Source: an uncultured Lachnospiraceae bacterium (lineage in GTDB: Bacteria; Bacillota; Clostridia; Lachnospirales; Lachnospiraceae). Taken from it: a stretch of 10,503 bases of DNA. Positions 1-6,826 of the stretch are shown piece by piece. The number at the start of each line of letters is the position of its first letter. Positions within the stretch are counted from its first letter, which is position 1. The notes under the pieces are model-generated. The model did no database searches. It was not told where the DNA came from and saw only the letters and a program-made list of their open reading frames with translations. The stretch spans positions 1 through 10,503 of the forward strand of contig CANRMO010000078.1 in NCBI GenBank assembly GCA_947631755.1, written 5' to 3'. A program made the position numbers and the translations under genes.

Positions 1-81
1 TAACAAATGTGGCTGATTCAAGGGAAAAAAGTTTCTTTTGATATTTCCTCTTGACAAAGGTCACTTCATAACAGGAGAGAG

Positions 82-198
82 ATGGTGGATGCAATACTGA
101 TTTTTGCGACTGGGTATGCGGACTCCATTATTTCCGAAAACAGCGATTATATAGCCAATGGCGGAGAATTTATCAAAATAATTGAAGATGAAAGATAA
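82..198 (+). pseudogene. C-terminal remnant of a sugar C-methyltransferase (or small ORF)
   Basis: A 38-codon open frame runs from ATG 82 to TAA 196-198. Its peptide, with the stretches ILIFATGYADSII and YIANGGEFIKI, resembles the extreme C-terminus of SAM-dependent C-methyltransferases of NDP-sugars, which typically read like 'ILxLAWNxADEI...GGxFIVPxPE'. The proline-rich end is not conserved. All three upstream frames are stopped (TAA 1-3, TGA 52-54 in the same frame), so the methyltransferase body is absent and the match covers only the tail. An AGGAG sits at 73-77, only 4 bases before the ATG, so translation of a micro-protein cannot be excluded. The fragment fits the downstream sugar genes. 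The family match is from memory of the motif and is tentative. Confidence 0.35.
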
Positions 199-230
199 AT
201 GGCGGCGCCATCACGGATTTTGAAAGAATC

Positions 231-240
231 AGGAGAGGGG
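231..240 (+). promoter_or_regulatory. Ribosome binding site that decides the oxidoreductase start
   Basis: AGGAG at 231-235 lies 5 bases before ATG 241. The earlier in-frame ATG at 199, which abuts the preceding stop codon, has no comparable purine-rich site. A third in-frame ATG at 250 would leave a 14-base spacer. ATG 241 is therefore preferred. Confidence 0.6.
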
Positions 241-1446
241 ATGGAGAAAATGGCAAGCAGTAAGACGCTGGGTGAAAAATTAAACAAGTTAAGACAGGAG
301 GCTGCGGACAGGAAGATTCACGTCATGATCATCGGGCCCGGGAGTGTAGGGATGTATCTTTTGGATTACCTTATGTCGGCAGGGAATCCGGATATCCTGG
401 TCACCGTGGCCGGGCGGAACCGGGAGAAGATGGAGAGGGATGTGAACATCGTGCGCGTGTCTTCTGCCATCCGGGGACAGAACCGGACAGAGGTGAGGAT
501 CACAGACGGCATTGATTTAGAGGACATACCGTCCATCACACAGTGCATCAGGGAATGTGGGCCGGATATCATCGTGAACAGCAGCCGTGTCTATGCGGGG
601 CTGAAATACGGGAGCATATCCTGGAAGAATGTCCGTGCCTATGGGATCTGGGCGCCTCTGGCGGTCCGGTATATAAAGAACATTATGGAGGCATACGAAG
701 AGGTGGATTCCGATGCCATAGTGATCAACACATCGTATTCCGATGCCGTGATTCCCTGGCTTAAATCTGCCGGAAAGAGTTACCCGGACTTTGGGAGCGG
801 GAACATCAACCATCTGATACCGAGGATCCGGTTTGCAGTGGCAGGGAAAAAGGGAATAGAAGATCACTGGAACATAGACGTCACCTATGCAGCCAGCCAT
901 TTCCATGATGTAGTTATAAGCAAAGAGGGACAGACAGAGGGAGTAGAGCAGTTGATCGATGTGCGCTACCGGGGAGAGAAGCTGGCGCTGGACATGGATG
1001 AGATCTTTTCTCTGTGCAGGATTGAGATGCCAGTGGATGCGAAGCGGAATATGATGAATGCCTCAAGCAATTATGAGATCATAAAGGGGATCTTATCTGC
1101 CGTACGGGACGGCGGGCGTGTGAAACTGCACTGCCCGGGCATTTTTGGTGAGATTGGAGGATACCCGGTGATCCTTGACGGGACAGGGGAGAAGCTGGCG
1201 GCCTATATCGATGAGAGCAGGTTCTCCCTGGGGGATATGAGGGGAAAAAACCGGGAATCTATCTATCTGGACGGGATAGAGGATGTAAAAGATGGTGTGC
1301 TCAGCTACACAGAGGAATTGCGGGAGAAAGCGGCGGCCGCTTTTGGGGTAGCGCTGCCAAAGAGCATACCGCTCACTGAGAGCGGGGAGGTCGCAGACTA
1401 CATCGTGAATAATGTGATAAAACCTTTTTCTGTGTGTGCAGAATAA
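241..1446 (+). CDS. Putative NAD(P)-dependent oxidoreductase (Rossmann fold) of a glycan cluster
   Basis: The 401-residue protein is cytosolic, with no signal peptide or membrane segment. After a polar helix (about 1-25) comes a clear dinucleotide-binding motif, IGPGSVG at 31-37, between a beta strand and helix, followed by VAGRNREK at 56-63. An Arg right after the second strand often indicates NADP preference, which is an inference here. VINTSYSDAV at 161-170 resembles the strand after which lactate/malate-dehydrogenase-like and saccharopine-dehydrogenase-like enzymes place substrate residues. I do not recognise the exact family and cannot name the substrate. The gene is followed 28 bases later by licD on the same strand and is probably co-transcribed with it. 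A role in making the precursor of the group handled by the LicD and nucleotidyltransferase proteins is inferred from position. An in-frame ATG at 199 would add 14 residues but lacks a ribosome site. Confidence 0.7.
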   Translation: MEKMASSKTLGEKLNKLRQEAADRKIHVMIIGPGSVGMYLLDYLMSAGNPDILVTVAGRNREKMERDVNIVRVSSAIRGQNRTEVRITDGIDLEDIPSITQCIRECGPDIIVNSSRVYAGLKYGSISWKNVRAYGIWAPLAVRYIKNIMEAYEEVDSDAIVINTSYSDAVIPWLKSAGKSYPDFGSGNINHLIPRIRFAVAGKKGIEDHWNIDVTYAASHFHDVVISKEGQTEGVEQLIDVRYRGEKLALDMDEIFSLCRIEMPVDAKRNMMNASSNYEIIKGILSAVRDGGRVKLHCPGIFGEIGGYPVILDGTGEKLAAYIDESRFSLGDMRGKNRESIYLDGIEDVKDGVLSYTEELREKAAAAFGVALPKSIPLTESGEVADYIVNNVIKPFSVCAE

Positions 1447-1474
1447 AAAAAGAATAGATACAGGGGAGATTTGC

Positions 1475-2677
1475 ATGACTTTTCCAGACGAGTTTTTTCG
1501 GGATGAGACAAGAGAGGGATTTTTCGTGCCTGAGCTGATGAAGCGGGCCTGGGCGGCGGAGTTAGAAGTGCTGCAGGTGGTTGCGGACATCTGCGAGAGA
1601 TATGGTATCCAGTGGTTTGCAGACTGGGGCACGATGCTGGGGGCAGTGCGCCACCAGGGGTTTATTCCCTGGGATGACGACATTGATATCTGTTTAAAGC
1701 GGCCGGACTATGACCGGCTTGTTGCCCTGCTGCGGACAGAACTGCCGGCCGGTTTTGTCCTTACAGGCATGTACGCAGAGGACAGGCGGCTGCAGAGGGC
1801 TGCCGCATTCCCACAATCGCGGGTGATGGCGGATGAAGAACACTGGGATCTTTTATCTTACATGAGAAGATTCCATGGCTTTCCCTTTTTCCGGGTCGGA
1901 ATTGATATCTTCCCGGTGGATGGCATGCCGGAAGATCCAAAACTTGTAGAGGAACAAAAACACAGGATGATGGAAATCTGGAGAGTGCTCGAAAAATGGA
2001 TCCGCAATGAGAACTATCCGCTGAAAAATTGTGAGGCGCAGTTAAAGAAAATAGAAAAACTGTGCGGCATTTCCCTGGTGAGGGATGACACTCTGGCCAA
2101 TCAGCTGTGGAGATTGTATGATTCGATCTGTTCACTATATACAGTAGATGATTCAGAATTTATGGCAGAATATCATTTTCTGTTTAATAATGGGAAGAGA
2201 TTCTACCGGAAGAAGTGCTTTAAGGAGGCCGTCTGGCTGCCTTTTGAAAATATTTCTTTGCCAGTGCCAGATGGTTACGATGAGATACTTACGGCTTTCT
2301 GGGGAGATTATATGAATCCTGTCAACAGCGGGGCAGATCATGACTATCCCTTTTATGTAAACCAGCAGAAAGAGCTGGAAAAGATATTTAGGAAGCAGGG
2401 CATCACCCGCAGCATCCCACAATTCTGCCGGGATTATATGGAGCAGACGGTGCGGGAGCAGCGCCGGCTTAAGGAAGAGCTGATAAAGACAGCGGACTGT
2501 TTTTACGAAGACAGCATAAAGGAGGGGATGGAGCTCTTTGCCGCCGTGATGGAAAAAGTGGTAAAGATCCCGGAATTGGCACAGTATGCCGGCCCCCTGC
2601 TGGATGCGCTGGAAAAGCAGAATTACGCACAGGCGGCAGACATCCTCTGCCATGACATGGCAGAACGGATTACATAA
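1475..2677 (+). CDS. licD: LicD-family phosphotransferase with long C-terminal extension
   Basis: LicD-family proteins transfer a phosphorylated group (phosphocholine in Haemophilus and pneumococcus, ribitol-phosphate in the eukaryotic relative FKRP) from a CDP-linked donor to a sugar. Residues 51-71 carry the family signature: WGTMLGAVRHQGFIPWDD followed by DID, whose acidic residues bind metal. VGIDIFPVDG at 141-150 is the second family motif. Residues 248-282 (WLPFENISLPVP and FWGDYMNP) match the usual end of the domain. Residues about 300-400 form an extra charged, helical tail that most LicD proteins of about 270 residues lack. ATG 1475 is chosen because AGGGGAG at 1462-1468 precedes it by 6 bases. 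The in-frame ATG at 1436 lies inside the upstream gene. No choline kinase or choline importer is in view, so the transferred group is unknown. Confidence 0.88.
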   Translation: MTFPDEFFRDETREGFFVPELMKRAWAAELEVLQVVADICERYGIQWFADWGTMLGAVRHQGFIPWDDDIDICLKRPDYDRLVALLRTELPAGFVLTGMYAEDRRLQRAAAFPQSRVMADEEHWDLLSYMRRFHGFPFFRVGIDIFPVDGMPEDPKLVEEQKHRMMEIWRVLEKWIRNENYPLKNCEAQLKKIEKLCGISLVRDDTLANQLWRLYDSICSLYTVDDSEFMAEYHFLFNNGKRFYRKKCFKEAVWLPFENISLPVPDGYDEILTAFWGDYMNPVNSGADHDYPFYVNQQKELEKIFRKQGITRSIPQFCRDYMEQTVREQRRLKEELIKTADCFYEDSIKEGMELFAAVMEKVVKIPELAQYAGPLLDALEKQNYAQAADILCHDMAERIT

Positions 2678-2740
2678 AGGGGCACCCGCGCGGCGTATGC
2701 CGTGTCCATAAAACAGAAAAAAACAGGAGAGTGATATCAG
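2678..2740 (+). other. Intercistronic spacer with GC-rich hairpin
   Basis: The 63-base gap between licD and the epimerase contains CGCGGC-GTAT-GCCGTG (about 2691-2706), a 6-bp stem with one G-U pair and a four-base loop. It is followed by an A-rich stretch rather than a T-run, so it is not a canonical terminator. It may be an mRNA processing or stability element, or nothing. AGGAGAG at 2725-2731 serves the next gene. Confidence 0.3.
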
Positions 2741-3724
2741 ATGAATTTATATGTGATCAGCGGCGTCACCGGGATGACTGGGAACGAACTGGCCAGACAG
2801 CTCACATCTGCCGGGCACAAGGTTATCGTTTTTGACAACTTTTTTGCCTCTTCCATAAAGACCGTGGAGGACATTTTGGACCGGGAGGGGTTTGTCTTTC
2901 ATGAGTACGACTTAAATTCACCAGAACACATGGCGCTGTTGAAAGAAGAGGCGGGGAAGGAGAAAGACGGGTGCAGCCAGTTTATATATGTGAACTGCGC
3001 GGCCGTCGTCCACACCGAACACTTCTACCATGTGGACCGGACATTCGAGACAAATGTCCTGGGCATGAAATCTTTCCTTGACCAGGCGGTGGAGCTGGGG
3101 GCATATGCCTATATCAACTGCTCTACTTCTGAGGTGTACTCCATGAATTCCTGGAGCGAAAAGGGGGTGGCAGAGGATGAGTACCTCATGCTGGCCCACG
3201 CGGAGCACAGCCAGAGGACCAGTTATGCCGTGGGGAAGCTTATGACCGAGTTCTTTATGAGGGATGCGGTCATCCAGGGGAAGATAAAGGGCTGTTCGGT
3301 GCGCTTTGCCAACGTATACAGCAAAAATGAATTGTACCCGAAACATATCATCCCGCACATTTTAAACCAGCTGAGGGAGACGGGGGGCGTCTGCCTGCTG
3401 GAAAATTCCCGGGTGAACCGGCGGACATTTCTGCACAATGAGGACAGCTGTGCGGCGGTGGCCGCCCTGATGGCGACGCCGGAGGCGCTGGATGGGACCG
3501 TCTATAATGTGGCTACAGATGAGGAGATATCAATCCTCGGCCTGGTAGGCCTGTGTGCGGAAAAGCTCGGGATAAAAGATCCGGCCATCACTTTTAAGGG
3601 ATACCGGGAATCCGATCCGGAGAGGAGGATCCTGAGGACTGAGAAGATCCGCAGGAGAACCGGGTGGTCTCCCCGGATCAGCCTGGATGAAGGGATCCAG
3701 ATGTGTGTGGAGGAGATGGGATGA
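2741..3724 (+). CDS. NAD-dependent epimerase/dehydratase (extended SDR, nucleotide-sugar modifying)
   Basis: This 327-residue extended short-chain dehydrogenase/reductase matches the usual length of UDP- or CDP-sugar epimerases and dehydratases. The N-terminal cofactor site is GVTGMTG at 8-14 (GxxGxxG), with D32 after the second strand suggesting NAD. The catalytic Ser/Thr lies in the CSTSEVY stretch (127-133), and the Tyr-Lys pair is Y162 and K166 in SYAVGK. The C-terminal region has the typical substrate-side sequence (DGTVYNVAT, then ESDPERRI and TGWSPRISLDEGI). The protein should act on a nucleotide-linked sugar in the cytosol, but sequence does not decide between epimerisation, dehydration and reduction. 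AGGAG at 2725-2729 provides the ribosome site. Its stop codon overlaps the start of the nucleotidyltransferase gene, implying translational coupling and a shared pathway. Confidence 0.87.
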   Translation: MNLYVISGVTGMTGNELARQLTSAGHKVIVFDNFFASSIKTVEDILDREGFVFHEYDLNSPEHMALLKEEAGKEKDGCSQFIYVNCAAVVHTEHFYHVDRTFETNVLGMKSFLDQAVELGAYAYINCSTSEVYSMNSWSEKGVAEDEYLMLAHAEHSQRTSYAVGKLMTEFFMRDAVIQGKIKGCSVRFANVYSKNELYPKHIIPHILNQLRETGGVCLLENSRVNRRTFLHNEDSCAAVAALMATPEALDGTVYNVATDEEISILGLVGLCAEKLGIKDPAITFKGYRESDPERRILRTEKIRRRTGWSPRISLDEGIQMCVEEMG

Positions 3725-4482
3725 GAGTTCTGCTTTTGACCGTGGCGGGGCTGTCCAGCCGCTTCAGCCGTTCTGTGGGATATGAGTGCCTGAAATGCAT
3801 CTACCACGAAAATGGCATAGAGGAGTCGCTCTTGTACCGCATGCTGCACCGCGGGGTGGAGTTTGACCGGACCGTAATCGTGGGGGGCTTTCAGTTCCAT
3901 GAGCTGGAGGAAGTGATTAACAGGGATTTCCCCGGGATGCGGGAGAAGATCCAGCTGGTATACAACGGGCAGTACAGGGAATACGGTTCCGGGTACAGCC
4001 TTTACAAAGGGCTGGATGCCGTGATGGGGCTGGAATTTGATGAACTCGTCTTTGCGGAGGGGGACCTGTATGTGGACAGGGAGAGCTTCCGGCGGGTGTG
4101 CAGCTCGGAGCAGGACGCCGTCACAACAAATAGTGAGGCCATACTGGCGGAAAAAGCTGTGGCATTTTACTATGACAGGGAGTACGGGATCCATTACCTG
4201 TACGATACAGGGCACAGCCTGATACAGATCCAGGAGCCGTTCCGCGGGATCTTCAATTCGGGCCAGATCTGGAAGTTTACCCAGCCGGAGAGGCTGAGGG
4301 AATCATTTGGTGCGCTGTCCGGCGGGGACTGGAGGGGGACGAACCTGGCGCTTATCCAGCAGTATTTCGGGGGGCTGGGGAGGGATGAGTACCGGGTTAT
4401 AAATCTGGATACCTGGATCAACTGCAACACCATTGAGGATTTCAGAAAGATCAAAGAAATAAAAGGAAAAGGCAGGGGGTGA
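3721..4482 (+). CDS. LicC/TarI-like sugar- or alditol-phosphate nucleotidyltransferase
   Basis: The 253-residue protein has the NTP-transferase fold. AGLSSRF at 9-15 corresponds to the nucleotide-binding AGxGxRF loop, K25 (in CLKCIY) sits where the conserved PK lysine is found, EYGSGYS at 87-93 resembles the substrate loop, and EGDLYV at 113-118 supplies the metal-binding aspartate. The C-terminal WINCNTIEDF resembles the usual 'IDT.ED' end of LicC-type enzymes. The expected reaction is NTP plus a phosphorylated sugar, alditol or alcohol giving an NDP-linked donor and pyrophosphate. Pairing with LicD suggests CTP, as inference. Glycine of the classic GxGxR is replaced by Ser (AGLSSRF). ATG 3721 overlaps the TGA of the epimerase (ATGA), and AGGAG at 3711-3715 is 5 bases upstream. 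It is the last gene of the plus-strand cluster and meets a convergent operon 21 bases later. Confidence 0.8.
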   Translation: MRVLLLTVAGLSSRFSRSVGYECLKCIYHENGIEESLLYRMLHRGVEFDRTVIVGGFQFHELEEVINRDFPGMREKIQLVYNGQYREYGSGYSLYKGLDAVMGLEFDELVFAEGDLYVDRESFRRVCSSEQDAVTTNSEAILAEKAVAFYYDREYGIHYLYDTGHSLIQIQEPFRGIFNSGQIWKFTQPERLRESFGALSGGDWRGTNLALIQQYFGGLGRDEYRVINLDTWINCNTIEDFRKIKEIKGKGRG

Positions 4483-4488
4483 GAAAAT

Positions 4489-4500
4489 TCTGCCGGCAGA
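4489..4500. repeat. Perfect 12-bp palindrome between convergent genes
   Basis: TCTGCCGGCAGA occupies more than half of the 21-base gap between the stops of the nucleotidyltransferase and the sulfotransferase. It has no central loop and no flanking T-run, so it is a poor terminator. It marks the boundary where base composition drops from GC-rich to AT-rich. Confidence 0.4.
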
Positions 4501-4503
4501 TCG

Positions 4504-5523
4504 TCAGCCCTGTATGCCAGCCACAAATTTATCATATATCTTCCGGTATTCTCTATTTTCCTTTCTGCTGGGAATAAAGCCACTCCTTCCCCCATACTGT
4601 TTCGGAAGTGCATATCCTTGTGCAAGGACCTTTTCTCTGAGCTTAAAATAGTACATCTCCGGTGATATACAAAATCCTTCATAGGATATATACATTTTTC
4701 GCTCATCACTTAGCTGTTCCAGTCCCTTTTCGATATTATGGTTTATATAATATATCTGTCCGGCTGCCTGTAAAACCGGATCTAAATTTTTCAAAATATC
4801 ATACTCGGGAATCTTAAATGAATACCATTTTTTCTCACTGCCCAGTTGTCTTTTCCGGGCTTCTAAAACAGCTTCCATATTTGTATCCGGCTGGCGGCGG
4901 GTACATAAAAAAATGGCTTTGGGAAACAAGCTTGCCAGAAAGGGAATATTATAATCACAAATCATTCCTTTCAAGGCAAGGGGTTTCTCAAACGAATTTG
5001 CCAATCCATTCAATTCCTGGCAAAAACGCATTTTTCCCCCAAATGCCTCTAAAGTTTCATCTGTACAAAAATCATTTTCATCAAAAGGAAGATATTTTCT
5101 CCAAAAATACCAGAATTCATTGGGAGATAATGCACCCTTTGTCTTTCCGTTCTGTGAAACATAATCCATCTCATGATTAGAAAAATCCATGATCTCATTT
5201 CTGAAATTAAAGCGCGCATCTGTCAGAACCCTTTGTATTTTGCTTCCCATAATAGGGGCTTCATAAAATCTTGACAACAAATTTGTAGGGTATGCCACCC
5301 CACAGGACGGGTCATTGGACCAGTTATTAATGTCCGCCAGCCACTGCATAAGCATAGTCGTGCCAGAACGGAGAGGCCCCATGACAAAAAGAATAGGAAA
5401 TCTTTCCTCCACATCTTCATTCTCTACAATAATATCCTCTACCATACGCAGATTTCCGTTAATTTCCTTTAAATAAGTTTCTAAATTATCATTGCGCAGA
5501 TATTCTTTTTCTCTCTTCTCCAT
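4504..5523 (-). CDS. Sulfotransferase family protein (PAPS-dependent, predicted)
   Basis: Sulfotransferases move a sulfonate group from PAPS to a hydroxyl or amine. The 339-residue protein shows the 5'-phosphosulfate loop as FVMGPLRSGTT (46-56), followed by a helix, exactly as in bacterial Sulfo_3-type enzymes. The 3'-phosphate region is FLCTRRQPDTNMEAVLEARK (205-224), including the LEAR stretch and a following W/K-rich segment found in bacterial polysaccharide-type relatives. The usual Ser of that motif appears to be Ala218, by my alignment from memory. No signal peptide or membrane helix is visible, so it is probably cytosolic. ATG 5523 is preferred. AGGAG lies 13 bases upstream, a long spacer, and the open frame extends without another ATG until inside the upstream gene. 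Starting at 5523 leaves a 43-base gap after the decarboxylase stop. It is the last gene of the AT-rich operon. The acceptor is unknown, and no PAPS-making genes are in the window. Confidence 0.82.
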   Translation of the reverse strand: MEKREKEYLRNDNLETYLKEINGNLRMVEDIIVENEDVEERFPILFVMGPLRSGTTMLMQWLADINNWSNDPSCGVAYPTNLLSRFYEAPIMGSKIQRVLTDARFNFRNEIMDFSNHEMDYVSQNGKTKGALSPNEFWYFWRKYLPFDENDFCTDETLEAFGGKMRFCQELNGLANSFEKPLALKGMICDYNIPFLASLFPKAIFLCTRRQPDTNMEAVLEARKRQLGSEKKWYSFKIPEYDILKNLDPVLQAAGQIYYINHNIEKGLEQLSDERKMYISYEGFCISPEMYYFKLREKVLAQGYALPKQYGGRSGFIPSRKENREYRKIYDKFVAGIQG

Positions 5524-5566
5524 CTGTCTTTCTCTTCTCCTTTTTAGCCCATCCAAACTGGCTGCA

Positions 5567-6769
5567 TTACTCTTTCCATTCCAACAGGTTTCCACTCTCA
5601 TTATTCCACACATAAACCACCGGAGGTTTTATGATAAAAGAGCTGTTGAATGCCATCGTGTAAGCGCCTGTATTTTTAAAGCACAGACATTCCCCTGTGT
5701 CAAGTTTATCAGCATTCTCCAGCTCAAAAAAGCGATCTTTTTCCATACAGGTACAGCCACAAACAATTTGTTTTCCGCATTTTTTTCGTTCTTTTTCCTC
5801 ACAAAATTCATAAGCCGGATTTCTTTTTGCCATAAAAGGATTGATATGGAGTAAAGTGCCATCCAGCGTTATTATTTTTGTCCCACGTATTTCACGGATA
5901 TTGCAAACTCTTGTATAATATCTGACAGCAGTTGCAATCACAGAAGCTCCTGGTTCCAGGAGAAGTTTTGTCTGTTCCGGCTCAAAACATTCCTTTAACG
6001 TACTGCATATTGTCTGTGCATATTCCTCCATAGAAGCCCTGCCTGGCAAAACCTGCTTTCCTCCCCCAAAAAAACCACCACCCATATCAATATATTTTAA
6101 ATTTAGACCATATTCCTTTTTTAAATTACAAACCATAGCAGCAAGCTCTTTAAAAATATTTGCACTTCTGCTTATTGTGCTTGTATGCATATGCAATCCC
6201 TGCAAAGCAATTCCATTGTTTCTTAAAATGCTTATGGCTTTTTCTAAATCCCCATTTTCATAGGATAAGCCAAATCTCCCTGTTTCTATCTCTGGATCAA
6301 TTTCTCCCTGACAGCGGGAGGCAATATCAAAATTTACTCTCAAACCTATCTGCTGCCTGCTGTCCGTGCCCTTATTATTTGATAAAAATTCACAAATACA
6401 GTCCAGTTCTTCTAAATTATCTACATTGACGATTCCGCCCTCTTTGCAGACAGAATAAATGCTCTCGCCTTTTACCGGGCCATTGTATATAATATCCCTA
6501 TATGAATGAGAAATTTTCCCTGCATGCCGGACTTCGTCCTCCGAAACAGCCTCCATCTTCCAGCCCATTTTTCTGGCCATCTGCATAAGTGCCTCATGAT
6601 GGTTGGTTTTGATAGAGTAACCATATTCCATGTTACTTCCCCATTCATTTTTAAATGCCGTCATGATACGTTGGCAATTTTCATAAAATTCTTTCTGATC
6701 GATGACATAGCATGGTGTTTTTAATTCTTCCCATGCAATGCCAAAGCCATCTAATTTCTTTTGAATCAC
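5567..6769 (-). CDS. Fold-III PLP-dependent decarboxylase (DAP/ornithine decarboxylase-like)
   Basis: The 400-residue protein has the alanine-racemase-fold layout of diaminopimelate, ornithine and carboxynorspermidine decarboxylases. YSIKTN at 51-56 supplies the Schiff-base lysine K54, HMHTST at 193-198 is the His/Ser region near the cofactor, DMGGGF at 228-233 is the phosphate-binding glycine loop, and LEPGAS is at 271-276. CTCMEKD at 339-345 holds the partner-subunit Cys341 and Asp345, and TGAY at 367-370 has the conserved Tyr. The expected activity is decarboxylation of a basic amino acid or amino-acid conjugate, probably as a dimer. The EPG motif is followed by Ala rather than the Arg usual in diaminopimelate and ornithine decarboxylases, which argues against a housekeeping lysA. 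The start is GTG 6769, with GGGGGTG about 7 bases upstream. It lies between the ATP-grasp and sulfotransferase genes and is probably co-transcribed with them. Confidence 0.85.
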   Translation of the reverse strand: MIQKKLDGFGIAWEELKTPCYVIDQKEFYENCQRIMTAFKNEWGSNMEYGYSIKTNHHEALMQMARKMGWKMEAVSEDEVRHAGKISHSYRDIIYNGPVKGESIYSVCKEGGIVNVDNLEELDCICEFLSNNKGTDSRQQIGLRVNFDIASRCQGEIDPEIETGRFGLSYENGDLEKAISILRNNGIALQGLHMHTSTISRSANIFKELAAMVCNLKKEYGLNLKYIDMGGGFFGGGKQVLPGRASMEEYAQTICSTLKECFEPEQTKLLLEPGASVIATAVRYYTRVCNIREIRGTKIITLDGTLLHINPFMAKRNPAYEFCEEKERKKCGKQIVCGCTCMEKDRFFELENADKLDTGECLCFKNTGAYTMAFNSSFIIKPPVVYVWNNESGNLLEWKE

Positions 6770-6826
6770 AAAAGCACCCCCGCATCTTTATTTTCGGCTT
6801 TTTCCACACTGCCTGTCTATATGCTG

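Noticed and set aside
51..56. Perfect TTGACA, possible -35 box upstream of the first genes
   Set aside because: The hexamer at the correct 16-18 base spacing is AGGAGA-like sequence, not a -10, and no extended -10 is present.
199..240. Upstream ATG 199 as start of the oxidoreductase
   Set aside because: No ribosome site precedes it, and the extra 14 residues look unlike a conserved N-terminus. ATG 241 has AGGAG at good spacing.
3502..4215. Minus-strand frame of 237 codons across the epimerase/nucleotidyltransferase junction
   Set aside because: It spans two coupled genes on the other strand and shows no domain; it is a shadow of GC-rich codon use.
4471..4494. GGCAG/CTGCC hairpin as a terminator between the convergent genes
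   Set aside because: The five-bp stem has a long loop and no T-run on either strand.
4818..5180. Plus-strand frame of 120 codons opposite the sulfotransferase
   Set aside because: It has no recognisable motif and lies fully antisense to a gene with clear family motifs.
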